Assembly: GCA_016946835.1 (NCBI GenBank)
Contig: JACVTC010000111.1
Location: forward strand, 7,501 to 35,000
Reading direction: 5' to 3'
Source of the DNA: Neocallimastix lanati (nom. inval.)
Lineage: Eukaryota > Neocallimastigomycota > Neocallimastigomycetes > Neocallimastigales > Neocallimastigaceae
DNA length: 27,500 bases
Below the pieces are notes generated by a model. It did no database searches, was not told the origin of the DNA, and was given only the letters and a program-made list of their open reading frames with translations. Below are positions 10,104-21,053 of the stretch, one piece after another (the first letter of the stretch is position 1; every line of letters begins with the position of its first letter). The translations under genes and the position numbers were made by a program.

Positions 10104-10326
10104 GAAAATCTAATTAAAATTAAAAAAAATTTTTTTTTTTCTTTTTAAATAATTTATTTAATATTATTATTTTATTTATTTCTTGTTTATTTTTTTGTTA
10201 ATTTTTATAAATATAATTTTTTTTTTTTTTTTTTTTTTTTCGTTTATTATTAAAATTATTTAAAATTTTATGTTCAAGGGTTACACAAAATTGTTAACTG
10301 TTTTTATAATAATTTTTTTTTTTTTA

Positions 10327-10712
10327 ACGCCTACAAAAATTTATTATTTCTTCATATGAAAAAAAGTTTTAACAAAAAAAAAAAAAAAAAAACAATAACA
10401 ATAAATAAAAGAAATTTTATAAGAAATTTAATAATAAATAATAATTAATAATTAATAATAATAATTAATAAAAAGATTGTTAATAATAATAATAATAAAT
10501 AGAATAAATAGAATAAATAATAAATAATAATAATAAAAAGATTGTTAATAACAATAATAATAAATAGAATAAATAATAAATAATAATAATAATAAATTTT
10601 TTTTTCCATATGAAGAAAAATTTTAATTTTATAGGCGAAATGAAAAAAAAAAAAAAAAATAAAAAAAAAAACTTCATATGATAAATCTTTTTTTTTTTTT
10701 TTGTAGGCAAAA
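10327..10712. repeat. Three degenerate copies of a GCCTA(C/T)AAAA...TTCATATG module, one inverted
   Basis: The plus strand at 10327-10375 reads CGCCTACAAAA, then about 15 nt, then TTCTTCATATGAAAAA. The minus strand of 10597-10642 reads CGCCTATAAAA...TTCTTCATATGG. The minus strand of 10668-10712 reads TGCCTACAAAA...ATCATATGAAG. One copy therefore faces two others across about 230 bp that hold a tandem duplication at 10470-10596. The pattern is suggestive of a small inverted-repeat element, but the copies are short and AT-rich. Confidence 0.5.
10470..10596. repeat. Tandem duplication of a roughly 65-bp AT-rich unit
   Basis: Two adjacent copies begin AAAAAGATTGTTAATAA and continue with AATAATAATAAATAGAATAAATA. 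They differ by a T/C change and an extra AGAATAAAT unit in the first copy. Confidence 0.8.
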
Positions 10713-11460
10713 AAAAAAAAAAAAAAGAAAATAAAAAAAAAGAAAATAAAATAATAAATAAATAAAACATTAAATAAAAAAAATAACTATTTTTAATATG
10801 GTTAATTTTTTTTTATAAAGTGACATCATTTATAAAAGTATTAAAAAAAAAAAAAAATAAGAAAATAAAAAATAAAAAAATAAAAAATAAAAAATAAAAA
10901 ATATGAAATATGAAATAATAATATTACCAAAAAAAAAAAAATTTTTTTCTTTTCATTTAACAAATAATGCATTTAGAAAATTTTCAATTATTATTTAAAA
11001 AAAATTTTATTTTTTTTTTTTAAAAAAAAAACATCTTCTTTATAATAGATGCATTAAGACAAGAAGAATCTTTACCTTGTAATGATTAAGAAAGGAAAAA
11101 TACAAGAATTTGACAAAAAAAAAAAAAAAAAGTATAAGAAAAAACTGATGAAATTAATATTATAATTTTAAAAAAAAAAAAAAAATTAAAATTAAAATTA
11201 AAATTAAAAAAACTATAGAAACCCAATTAATATGATATAATAATGAAAAGACCTTAGAAATGATTTTTTTTTTTTTTTTTGTTAAATTATGGTTTAAATA
11301 GACTTTAATTAATTAATTTAAAATAAAAAAAAAATACTATTAATTTGTATTAAATGACAACAGAGTAATGATTAAAATACGAAATAAAATAAAATAAAAT
11401 AATAAAATAAAATAAAATAAAAAAGAAAAGATTATTTCAAAAATTAGTAGTAAATAAATA

Positions 11461-11461
<1 letters not shown>

Positions 11462-11513
<52 letters not shown>
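11462..11513. repeat. Poly-A tract, 52 nt
   Basis: The longest homopolymer noticed in the window. It has no upstream sequence that looks like a retroposed mRNA, so it is a simple tract rather than a demonstrable processed copy. Confidence 0.95.
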
Positions 11514-11515
<2 letters not shown>

Positions 11516-11719
11516 AAAAATTGAATATTAACTTTATTATTAAAAATTATTTATTTTATTAAATTGTTTTAATTAAAATTTTGAAATGCCACATTTTTCG
11601 AAATGTTAATTTTAACGAAATTCAAACCTCCTAAATCATTGAATAATAAAATAATATAATAATTGAATAATAAATAATTAAACATTAATAATAATTATAC
11701 ATAAATAATTAATATATAT

Positions 11720-11781
11720 AATAAATAATAAATAATAAATAATAAATAATAAATAATAAATAATAAATAATAAATAATAAT
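11720..11781. repeat. (AATAAAT)n period-7 repeat
   Basis: About nine units of a 7-nt repeat. The same unit recurs in the much larger tract at 22150-22565. Confidence 0.9.
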
Positions 11782-12460
11782 ATTCATCATACATAAATTT
11801 AGTAATAAAAAATCTATTAATAATAAATTTATTATTAATAAATTTATTACTAATCAATCCTTTTTTTTTTTTTTTAAATATTTTAAATATATCAAACCAA
11901 ATAAATAAAATAATTTCATTATTTTTTTTTATAATCTTTTTTAATATTTTTTAATATATATTTATTTTAAATATTTTTAATTTTTAATTTTTTAATTTTT
12001 TTTTTTTTTTTTTTTCTAATTTTTAATTTTTAAAATTTTCAAAAAAAATAAAAAAAAATAAAAAATTATAAAATTTAAAAAAATAAAAAATAAAGTATTT
12101 CCTTTTTTAGTATTTGTCCTTTTTCTTTTCCTTTTTTTTATTTTTAAAATTTTATAATTTTTTATTTTTTTAAAATTTTTATTTAAAAAAAAAAAAATTT
12201 TTTTTTTTGCCAAGAATTACTTAGGATTTTAAATTTATGGATTGGCATTAAACCAAGAAACAAAAAAAAAAAAAAAAAATTTTTTATATTAACATGACAG
12301 ACAGAGGTTTTAATTAAGGAAAAATTAAAAAGTAAAAAAAAATAAACTAAGTAAAAAAAAAAAAATAATAATTAAAATAATTAATAGAATTAAAAAAAAA
12401 AAAAAATTAAAATATATTAAAAAAAATAATAAAAAAAAAAATAAAAAATATTAAAGTCTC

Positions 12461-12590
12461 GATATATAAAGAGATTCATTTAATAAATTTAATAATTTAA
12501 ACGGTTAAAAAAATAAAAAATAAAAGAAAATGAAAAAAAAAAAAGATATATGAAGATATTCATCAAATAATTGAACGGTTAAAAAATAAA
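12461..12590. repeat. Imperfect tandem duplication with ACGGTTAAAAA
   Basis: Two related segments, 12461-12517 and 12545-12590, share GATATAT(A/G)AAGA, TATTCAT or GATTCAT, and an ACGGTTAAAAAA block. Each is followed by an A-rich stretch ending GAAAATGA. Confidence 0.6.
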
Positions 12591-13146
12591 AATAAATAAT
12601 TAAAAAAAAAAAAGTAAAGGAAAATGATCTTCAATAATCCAATTCCTATAAAATATAATTAAAATTGAAATTAAAATTAAAATGAAAATAGAAAAATTGT
12701 TTTTTTTTTTTTTTTATATTTATTTTATTTTTTATTTATTTTATTTATTTTATTTTATTTAATTTTATTTTATTTATTTATTTTATTTTATTTTATTTAT
12801 TTATTTATTTTAAAATTTTAAATTTATAATTTAATATTTTATTTTTTTATTTTTTAAATATTTATTTTATTTAATTAATTTTTTTTTTTTATTAATTATT
12901 TTTTTTTATTTAATGTGTATATCTCTATATATGGTATAACCAGCGGAAATAACTAAAATAAAATAAAAAAATATTAAAATAAAAAAAAACCCTTTTTTTC
13001 AATGACATCATTTATCTCTCTTATTTAATTTATTATATCATAGTATTTATATAAATATTTTTTATTATTATTATTTTATTTAACATTAAACTATTTTATT
13101 TTACATTATTTTCATAAATATTTTATTTTCATAATAAGTTTCATCT

Positions 13147-13468
13147 TATTTTTTCTTGTCATTCATTAATTAATGGTAATAAGTTTCATCTTATTTTTTC
13201 TTGTCATTCATTAATTAATGGCTATTTTTTTTTTTTTTTGACTTTTTTTTTAACTTATTTTTTTCTTGTCATTCATTAATTAATGGCTATTTTTTTTTTA
13301 AAACTTTTTTTTATCTTAATTTTTCTTGTCATTCATTAATTAATGGATATTTTTTTTAAAAAACTTTTTTTTATCTTATTTTTTCTTGTCATTCATTAAT
13401 TAATGGCTATTTTTAATTTTTTTTAACTTTTTTTTATCTTATTTTTTCTTGTCATTCATTAATTAATG
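13147..13468. repeat. Six-copy dispersed-tandem array with a 12-bp palindromic core
   Basis: Six copies of TTTTTCTTGTCATTCATTAA followed directly by TTAATG. In all six, the core CATTAATTAATG is a perfect 12-bp palindrome, at 13164, 13209, 13274, 13334, 13394 and 13457 (start positions). Spacing is 45, 65, 60, 60 and 63 nt. The first five copies are followed by a G; the last ends in ATGAC. The DNA between copies is T-rich and variable in length while the core is invariant. This looks like a minisatellite or a cluster of protein-binding sites. No gene start lies within 2 kb. Confidence 0.9.
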
Positions 13469-13660
13469 ACTAATAAATAACTAATAAAAAAATGAATTTA
13501 ATAATTTAAGAGTAATTCAATAATAAAATAACATTATTATTTATGATTTAAGTTCATAATTAAAACATGATTGAAGGATATAATAAAGGCAACCCTATTA
13601 ATAATTAAAGTGCCATAACCATTAAAGTTTATAATATAATGAATTAAGAAAAAATATATT

Positions 13661-13754
13661 TATTTATATTTATATTTATATTTATATTTATATTTTTTTT
13701 ATTATTAATTAAAATTTTATTATTAATAAAAATTTTATTATTAATTAAAATTTG
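13661..13754. repeat. (TTTATA)n followed by three 18-bp repeats
   Basis: A TTTATA hexamer run at 13661-13693 is followed by three near-identical 18-nt units of ATTATTAATTAAAATTTT (13701-13754). Each unit contains the self-complementary AATT and TTAA steps. Confidence 0.8.
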
Positions 13755-13918
13755 TATTTTTTTTATTTTATTTTTTTTTTTATATTTTTAATTTAATTTA
13801 AAATAAAATAAAAAAAAAAAAAAAAATCTTTATTTAACATTTTCAATTTTTAATATTTTTTAAATTTTTAATTTTTTTAATTTTTAATTCTTTTTAAACA
13901 TTTTTAATTTTTTTTTTT

Positions 13919-13957
13919 AAATTAAATTAAATTAAATTAAATTAAATTAAATTAAAT
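13919..13957. repeat. (TTAAA)n pentanucleotide repeat
   Basis: About eight perfect units. Confidence 0.9.
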
Positions 13958-14590
13958 ATTTTTATAAACATTTTTAATTAGAGAAAAAAAAAGTTAAAAA
14001 TAAAAATTATCAATACTAATTTATTATATTAATTAGATGATGATGATGATGATGTTATTAATATTATATACTCTAATTTAGTTCCTTAAAAATAGATTAT
14101 AATGTATTATTGTTTATAATCTCTTATTTATATATTGAAATGTATTGTTGATAGAGGTGGGTAAAACTTTTATAGAAATTTAAATTTTAAAAAAAAAAGA
14201 GAAAAAAAAAAAAAAAATAGAAATAATATTTTAAAAAAAAAAAAGGATGTATGACATAATATGAGAATAAATTAAATGAAATAATAAGAAAAAAAAAGGA
14301 AAAAATAAATAAATAAGTAAATAAAAAAAATTTATTTTTTTAAAAAAAAAAAATTAGTTTGTATAAATAAGGAGTTAAGAAAAAAATTTAACCATTTTTT
14401 TTAATAAAAAGTAAATGATATTAAAAAAAAAAAAAAAAAAAAAAAAGGAGAAAGATAAATAATAATATTAAAGGATTTTTTTTTATTATTTTATAAATAA
14501 TAATAATAATAACTAATAACTAATAATTAATAATTAATAATTAATAATTAATAAATGATAATAATACTATGAAAAATAATAATTGTAAAA

Positions 14591-14591
<1 letters not shown>

Positions 14592-14630
<39 letters not shown>

Positions 14631-14639
14631 AAGCAAAAA
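14592..14639. repeat. Poly-A tract, 48 nt
   Basis: An uninterrupted A run bounded by C on both sides. Confidence 0.95.
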
Positions 14640-15761
14640 AAAAAAAAGTAATACTAATATTTAAGTACAAATAAATAAATAAATAATGAGGATGAAGATA
14701 AAGATAAAGAATGATAATACATTTTTTATTTTTTGTAGCCGTAATGATTACGAACGTTTTAACTTTATTTATTTATTATAAAGTATTATAAAAATATAAA
14801 ATAATAAATAAATAGAATATTAAAGAAATAATTATAGTATTATTATATATTTAAATAATAATTTCTTAAAAAAAAGTATTAAATTATTAAATAAAAGTTT
14901 TAAAAAAAATAATCCTTTTCTCCTATAATTAGAATTAATATAATAGAATTAGATATTTTTTTTTTATTATTATATTTAAATAAAAAAAAATAAAATAAAA
15001 TGAAATAATTATAAATATAAAAAAAAAATAAAATAAAATGAAAAAAAAAAAATAAAATTAAAAAAATGAACCATTTTTTTTATTTTTTGTTTTGTTTTGT
15101 TTTATTTTATGTTAACACTTTAATATAAACACGATATATAAAAATATATATATATATATTTTTTAATTTTTTTTTTTTTTATTTTTTTTTATTATTATTA
15201 TTATATAATTATTTGATATAGGTGTTACTAAAAGTAAAAGTAAAAATAGTATATTCGTAGTAGTTATTATATATATAAGTAAAAAAAAATTTTTTAATAA
15301 TAATGATAATAATATAATATAAAAATATAGTAAATAAGAAAAAAAAAAAAAAAGAAAAAAGAGATAAAGAGAAAAAAAAAATTGATGATAAACAATAAAT
15401 ATCTATTGTTTTCTAATATCTATAATTAAATATCTAATAAATTATTATTATTTTTTTTTTTTTTTTTGTTGAATAGTTTTTTTTTTTTTTTTTTAAAAAA
15501 AAAGATATAAAAAAAAAAATTAAAGCTAAATATTTTTCATTATTAATTATACTTTTAAAAAAAAAAAAATAAAAATTAAATAAAACTAAATTATGAAATT
15601 AGTATTAATAAAAAAAAATTTTTTAAATGGATAAAAAAAAAAAAAAAAATAAAAAAAATAAAACATTTTTTTTTATCTTTTTTTTTTTTTTTCCTTATTA
15701 TAATTTATTTTTAATAAAAAAAATTATTTCTATATCTATTTTTTTTTTTTTTTTGTTTTTA

Positions 15762-15798
<37 letters not shown>

Positions 15799-16092
15799 TA
15801 TGAAAAAATTATAAAAAAAAAAAAAAAAATTTATCTTTGATAATAATAAAATTTAAAAAATACTAATAATAATAATGGAATTAATTTCTATCTATATACA
15901 AATTATTTTTTTTTATGTATTTATATATATATATATATATATAAAATTTATATTTAAATATTAAAATGTTTTTTTTTTTTTTGATTTTTTCGTTTTTGTT
16001 TAATATTTATATATTTTATATATATATATATATATTTCTATAGAGTTTTAATAAAAATTTTTTCGATAATTCGAGTTAATATTATATAATTC

Positions 16093-16123
<31 letters not shown>

Positions 16124-16136
16124 ATTATTTTTAATT

Positions 16137-18179
16137 TTAATTTGTATAATAAAAATTATTTCCATTAGTAGTAGTATTAATCATAATATTATTGGTCGGT
16201 TGTTCCATCGGTTCATAATAGATTATTGTTTGTGGTTGGGGTTGAGGTTGAGAGGGTTGTGCCTCCTGATAGTTTAGAATGGATTGAGAATAGGAATATT
16301 GAGTAGTAGGGTAGGCTACTTTTGGTGGAAGGTTAGTGGTGGTAGTGGTGGCAGTGGATTGATAATTAAAAGTTTGTAAAGGAAGAGGATTTCCACTGAC
16401 ACGAACATTAACATTAACATTACCAGGATTTCCTGTGGAAGAAGGGATTTCATTTGATGGTGAAATATTATATTGATATTGAATGGGAGTATTGGTTTGT
16501 GATGGTGGTGGTGGTGGTGGTGGTGGATAGGAATATTGTGGAATGTGTTGATTTTGAGGTGATAGCGTATTGGTGTTATTCGTTTTATTATTGGTAACCG
16601 TTGTCGTAGTAGTTGTAGAAGTGGTGGTGGTGGTAGAGGAGGAAGAGGAGGAGGAGGGGGTAGAAGTAGAAAATTGATATTGAGTGGGAGTAGTTAAGGG
16701 ACTTGGACCATGAATAAATTCAGAAGATTTGCTGTGAAGAGGAGTTTGAGTTGGAGTAGGTTGTTGTTGATAAATGATGGTAGTTGGCATTTGATTTTGA
16801 GGATGGAAAGGAGTCGTGGGAGTGACCGCATTAACATTAACATTAACATTGGCAGGTGGTGTATTTGTTTTCATTGAATTTTCATTGTAACCTAAAGGAC
16901 TATGATTACTGACAGGAGACAATGGGGTATTCACTTGAAAATTATTATTATAAGTGATTTTATTACCATATTGATCAAGAGAAACGGTAATGACAGGAGG
17001 AGAAGGAATATGTGAATTTCCTGGTTGATTATTGGTGGTATATTGTTGTTGAGGATATGGGGTCGTAGGGTAACCATTGAGATTAGAGATTACACCGTTG
17101 GCAGGTGCTGTCGTTGGATGATCGTAAGTGATGACCTGTAATTGATTATTTTTCATTAAGGGACTGTATTGATCATGGCTAGGATGAAGGATTGAATTTT
17201 GAGGAGTATTATTTGGAGTTTGATAGTAGCTAGCATCTGCTTCTTGAATAAGAGGATAGGTAGAGGAGGAGGAGGAGAGGGTGGAGTTACCATTAATATT
17301 GGTACTGGTACTAGTATTGGTATTCATATTCACATTCATATTCATATTCATATTCATATTCATATTCATATTTACGGAGGTGGTACCATTAACGAGAGCG
17401 TTAGCATTCATCTGTTTAAGTTTCATTTTTCTTGAATAGTTATTTAAGGATCTTTCCACCTTATCCATGATTTCCTTTTCATAGTTACAAATATGAGCGT
17501 ATTTTTCATCCATATAGAGTTCCTTCCAAATTTTAGTAACATGAGAACTGTTAATACAATCAGGTCTACTTCTAGCTCTCTTAAGAATAGTACTCCATAA
17601 AAGTTTCATTTGTTGTGGGGTCTTGGCATAGTTATATAATGATCTACATAAACGTTCATAAGCTATTTTGTTTAAGTAAAGATAAAAAAAGTATATATAA
17701 AATTAGAAAAAAAAAAATTTTAATTATTTAATTAATTAATAAAATATTTAAAAAGGATTAATATATATTTTGATTAATTTATAGTTTATATTTAAAAAAA
17801 AATATTTATATTGATGTAGGATAGAGATGATATATAATATCATTCTATAAACTATCTATATATAAATAGTTTATGTACAAAAAAAGAAAAAAAAGAAATA
17901 AAAGGTTAAAAGTGATAATTGGTGTTGAAATTCATTTCACTTACAAGGTTGAATATCGAATTCATTTAATTGATCGATGACCTTAGCGGAGATTAAATAA
18001 CGATAAGCTTGAGCCTTAGAGATATTCCACTTCTTCTTAATAAATTCATCAAAGGAATAACCTTTCTGTTTATATTCCTTTGATTTTAAAGATTTTTGAA
18101 CATCTTTTACTAAATTTTTAAACTTTCTTTGTTTAGAAAGATAAATACTAAGTGGATTTTCAAATAATGTTTCTTCCAT
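16137..18179 (-). CDS. Two-exon gene for a ParB-like helix-turn-helix protein with a long low-complexity tail
   Basis: The spliced gene is 18179-17945 joined to 17662-16137, giving 586 residues and a TAA stop. The ATG at 18179 is the first in frame and follows an A-rich leader. Residues 1-50 are basic. Residues 51-71 (KWNISKAQAYRYLISAKVIDQ region) look like a helix-turn-helix. Residues 79-107 (SYERLCRSLYNYAKTPQQMK, then LLWSTILKRA) and 115-127 form further helices. The intron falls between these parts, and splicing restores QPSYERLCRSL. The order W-x-[IL]-S-x-x-x-A-Y-R, then RLCR, then the LW-helix resembles bacterial ParB/KorB-like and phage HTH proteins. Residues 150-586 are Asn/Thr/Pro/Ser/Gln-rich, with a Met-Asn run (about 176-192) and an eight-Pro run. 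DNA binding, perhaps transcription regulation, is inference. I recognise no named gene. The exons are much richer in GC than the flanks and have no internal stops, so it is probably functional. Confidence 0.85.
16503..16526 (-). repeat. Pro-codon (GGT/CCA)n repeat inside the coding region
   Basis: Eight CCA codons in a row on the minus strand encode a poly-Pro run in the C-terminal tail. Such tracts are common in fungal regulators and bind SH3- or WW-type partners in some proteins. No partner can be inferred here. Confidence 0.9.
17332..17372 (-). repeat. (ATGAAT) hexanucleotide repeat encoding Met-Asn
   Basis: Seven TTCATA-type hexamers on the plus strand encode alternating Met-Asn on the minus strand, flanked by Asn-Val and Asn-Thr variants. 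Because the unit is six bases, gain or loss of units keeps the frame, so length variation is expected between strains. Confidence 0.95.
17663..17944 (-). other. Spliceosomal intron, 282 nt
   Basis: On the minus strand it starts GTAAGT at 17944 and ends AAAATAG at 17663, interrupting the coding sequence in phase 1 (CCT T / CT TAT). A CTTAAAC-like branch site lies about 12 nt before the acceptor. The interior is AT-rich with stops in all frames, in sharp contrast to both exons. The splice joins the two halves of the conserved HTH module into one continuous reading frame, which is strong support. Confidence 0.9.
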
Positions 18180-18364
18180 TTTTTTTTTATTTTCTTATAC
18201 TTTAATAAATAAAAAAAAACTATATAATAAAATAATTATGGTAATAGCGATCTAATTTTCTTTAAATTTATTAATGGTTGTTAAGTTATAAATACTTCAT
18301 ATAACAAAAAAATAAAATTTTTTTTATTATTCAAATAGTTATTTTATGATGATTTTTTATTAAA

Positions 18365-18530
18365 AATATATTTAAAAAAAAATTTTTTTTTTTCTTGGAT
18401 ATCAAATCATAAAAAAAAAAAAATTTTTTTTATTCTAATTTTATAATTAATAATTTTTAATAAAAAAAAAAAATTTTTTTTATTCTAATAGGTTCTAATA
18501 AAAAAATTTTTTTTTTTTAAATGGTTCTAA
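18365..18530. promoter_or_regulatory. A-tract/T-tract cluster upstream of the HTH gene
   Basis: Four blocks of A(7-13) followed directly by T(8-12) lie about 190-350 bp upstream of the ATG at 18179. Two of them extend into a shared TTTTTTTTATTCTAAT. Long A/T tracts exclude nucleosomes and often mark fungal promoters, and each block is also self-complementary. No defined TATA box or factor site is clear, although TATTTATA lies on the minus strand near 18290. Similar tracts occur elsewhere in the window, so promoter identity is only suggestive. Confidence 0.35.
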
Positions 18531-18953
18531 CGATATACGATAATTTTTTTTTTACTCTATTTAATATAAAAATATTAAGAATATTATTAATAATATTTTT
18601 TTTGTTTAATTAAATAGAATTTTTAAAAGTATAATAATATTAAAAAGTAAAAAAAAAAATTCTTTCTTATTATATAATAAATATAATTATGTAAAGTCGA
18701 AAATTAAAATTATTGATAAAAAAAATAAAAAAAAATGATATGAAATAAAATGAAATGATTGATGAAATAAATAATGAAATAAAAAGAAAAAGTGAAGAAA
18801 AAAAAAAAAAAAAAAAAAGTAAAGAAAAACCTTGATATATTTATATGAAAATGGAAATTAATGATTTTTTAAAAAAAAAAAAAAATTGAAATAAAAATAA
18901 AATAAAATAAAATAAAAAATAAATTTTAAATAATAATTAATTATCATATTAAA

Positions 18954-19001
18954 TATTTAATATTTAATATTTAATATTTAATATTTAATATTTAATATTT
19001 A
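18954..19001. repeat. (TATTTAA)n period-7 repeat
   Basis: About seven perfect units. Confidence 0.92.
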
Positions 19002-20239
19002 AATAATTAAAATATCCAAATTGAAATAATTGAAAAAATAAAAAAAAAAAATAAAATAAATAAATATAATAAAAATAAATAAATATAAAAATATATTTAT
19101 TATTATTATTATAATTATTATATATAAAAAAAATTTCACCATATATTTTTATTAATATTTTAAGTTTAAATCAATAAAAAAAAAATTGGTAATTTTTTTT
19201 ATTATTATTATTATTATAATTATTATTTAAATTAATTTTTAATAATTCTATTATTTATAAATAATTTAATTTAATTTAAATTTTTTTAAAAAAAAAATTA
19301 ATAAATTAAATTATTATTAAATAAGATTAAATAATATTTAATAAATAAATTAATTATTAATAAATTATTTTTAATTTATTTATTAAATAATAAAATTTAA
19401 ATAAATAAAAAAATTAAAATAAAAAAAAATGGAAAGATATTTTAATATATAAAGAGTTTATTTATTATTAAATGATTTAATTTATTTTATATATATAATT
19501 AATAGTTAATGATTAATATTAAAAAAAAATTAAAAAAAGAGAGAGAAAAAAAAAAAAAAAGGATTTTGAAACCATTTCATTATTTTTATAATAAATAAGG
19601 TTTAATCCCAAAAATAGTTAAAAAGTTATTATTGTCATCCTCTTAGAATAAAAAATAAATGATTAAAAAGTTTAAAATATATAATATATTTAAAATATTA
19701 TTTTAATATATATAAATATATTAGGATTATATTAAATATTAAATATAACATATAAATAATACATATAATATGAATATAAATATATTATATATAAATATAT
19801 ATTATATTTATATTTATATTTATTTTAATTTTAGGATAAACTTTTTTTTTTAATAATCAATTATAAACTAAAATATTTATTAATAAGTAAATGGAAGCAT
19901 AAATTAATTCTATTATTATATATATTGCTTTATATACATTATTTATTATTTCAATATAAATTTTAAATTAAAATTATATAAAAATAATAAAGACATTTAA
20001 AACAAATAATATATGGATATATATATTGATACATATATTAACAATTAACTAAATAATTATTTAATAAATAATAATAAAAACAGCAAAATTGAATTAAAAA
20101 AAAAAAAAAACTATTTTATCTATATGAATCTATATAGAGTGGAATATAATTATCAATATATATAATATTTAACACTATATTTAATTATATTTATTTGTAT
20201 ATATACATATAAATTCATACATATATTCATTATTTATTA

Positions 20240-20309
20240 TTATTTATTATTTATTATTTATTATTACATATTCATAATTTATTATTTATTATTTATTATT
20301 ACATATTCA
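20240..20309. repeat. Tandem duplication, 35-bp unit ending ACATATTCA
   Basis: Two copies of a (TTATTTA)n-type tract, each ending TTATTACATATTCA, lie at 20240-20274 and 20275-20309. They sit inside a longer run of the same 7-mer that continues to about 20350. Confidence 0.75.
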
Positions 20310-20644
20310 CAATTAATTATTATTTATTATTTATTATTTATTATTTATTTATGTATCTAAAAAAAAAAAGTTATATGTTTATATATTTATTCATAGAGAG
20401 TTAATATCTCTATATATATTTTATATAAATATAATTTTTTGTGTCTAAAAGTAATAGTATTCTTAATATTAAAAGTAATACTTTTATGGAAATATATAAT
20501 AAATTATATAATGAATAATAATTAAGAATAATAATAATATTATTATTATTATTAGTACTATTATTATTCTTATTACTATTAATACTATTATTATTATTAA
20601 TATTATTACAAATTATTATTATTAACTTTTTACTATTTATTATC

Positions 20645-20675
<31 letters not shown>

Positions 20676-20945
20676 GTACTATTAGAATCATTTAAAAAAT
20701 AAATTAAATTTATATTTTATTAATAAAAAATAAAAAAAATTTTTTTTTTTTCTTTTTCTCTTAGTATTAATTCTATATTTTTTATTTTTATTTTCTTTGG
20801 CGCTTTTTAACCTTAAATTCAAATGATTAATCATTACTAAATATTAAAAATCGATCCTTGATTTAATCCTTATAATAATAAAATAATAATAAAATAAAGT
20901 AAAAAAAATTATAATAAAATATAAAATAAAATAGTATTGTGGAAT

Positions 20946-21053
20946 GAAGAAATGATAACTAAATGACAATCTTAAAATTAAATAATGAAAAATAATAATA
21001 AGAAGACGAAGAAGAAATGATTACTAAACGCCAATCTTTATTAAATAATGAAA

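Larger units (their letters stand above)
8700..16136. other. Long AT-rich gene desert
   Basis: No gene is recognisable over about 7.4 kb. The content is A/T homopolymers, AAT and 7-mer repeats and several short duplications listed separately. Slightly GC-richer islands lie at about 9475-9505, 11035-11105, 11580-11640 and 13560-13625. They do not give open reading frames or tRNA-like folds by eye. Short exons or unstructured ncRNAs cannot be excluded. Confidence 0.6.

Noticed and set aside
9708-10117. Poly-Leu, poly-Ile and poly-Asn ORFs
   Set aside because: They are translations of (AAT)n tracts. All three frames of the repeat stay open, so length alone is not evidence of coding.
10480-10770. 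96-residue Phe/Ile/Tyr-rich minus-strand ORF resembling a membrane protein
   Set aside because: The hydrophobicity comes from T-run codons (TTT, ATT) in A/T homopolymers. There is no start context or complexity.
17199-17435. 78-residue plus-strand ORF with a His-Ile repeat
   Set aside because: It is the antisense of the Met-Asn repeat in the HTH gene.
20410-20691. 93-residue minus-strand ORF rich in Ile, Asn and Leu
   Set aside because: It arises from ATT/AAT repeats. There is no conserved motif and no composition change compared with flanking noncoding DNA.
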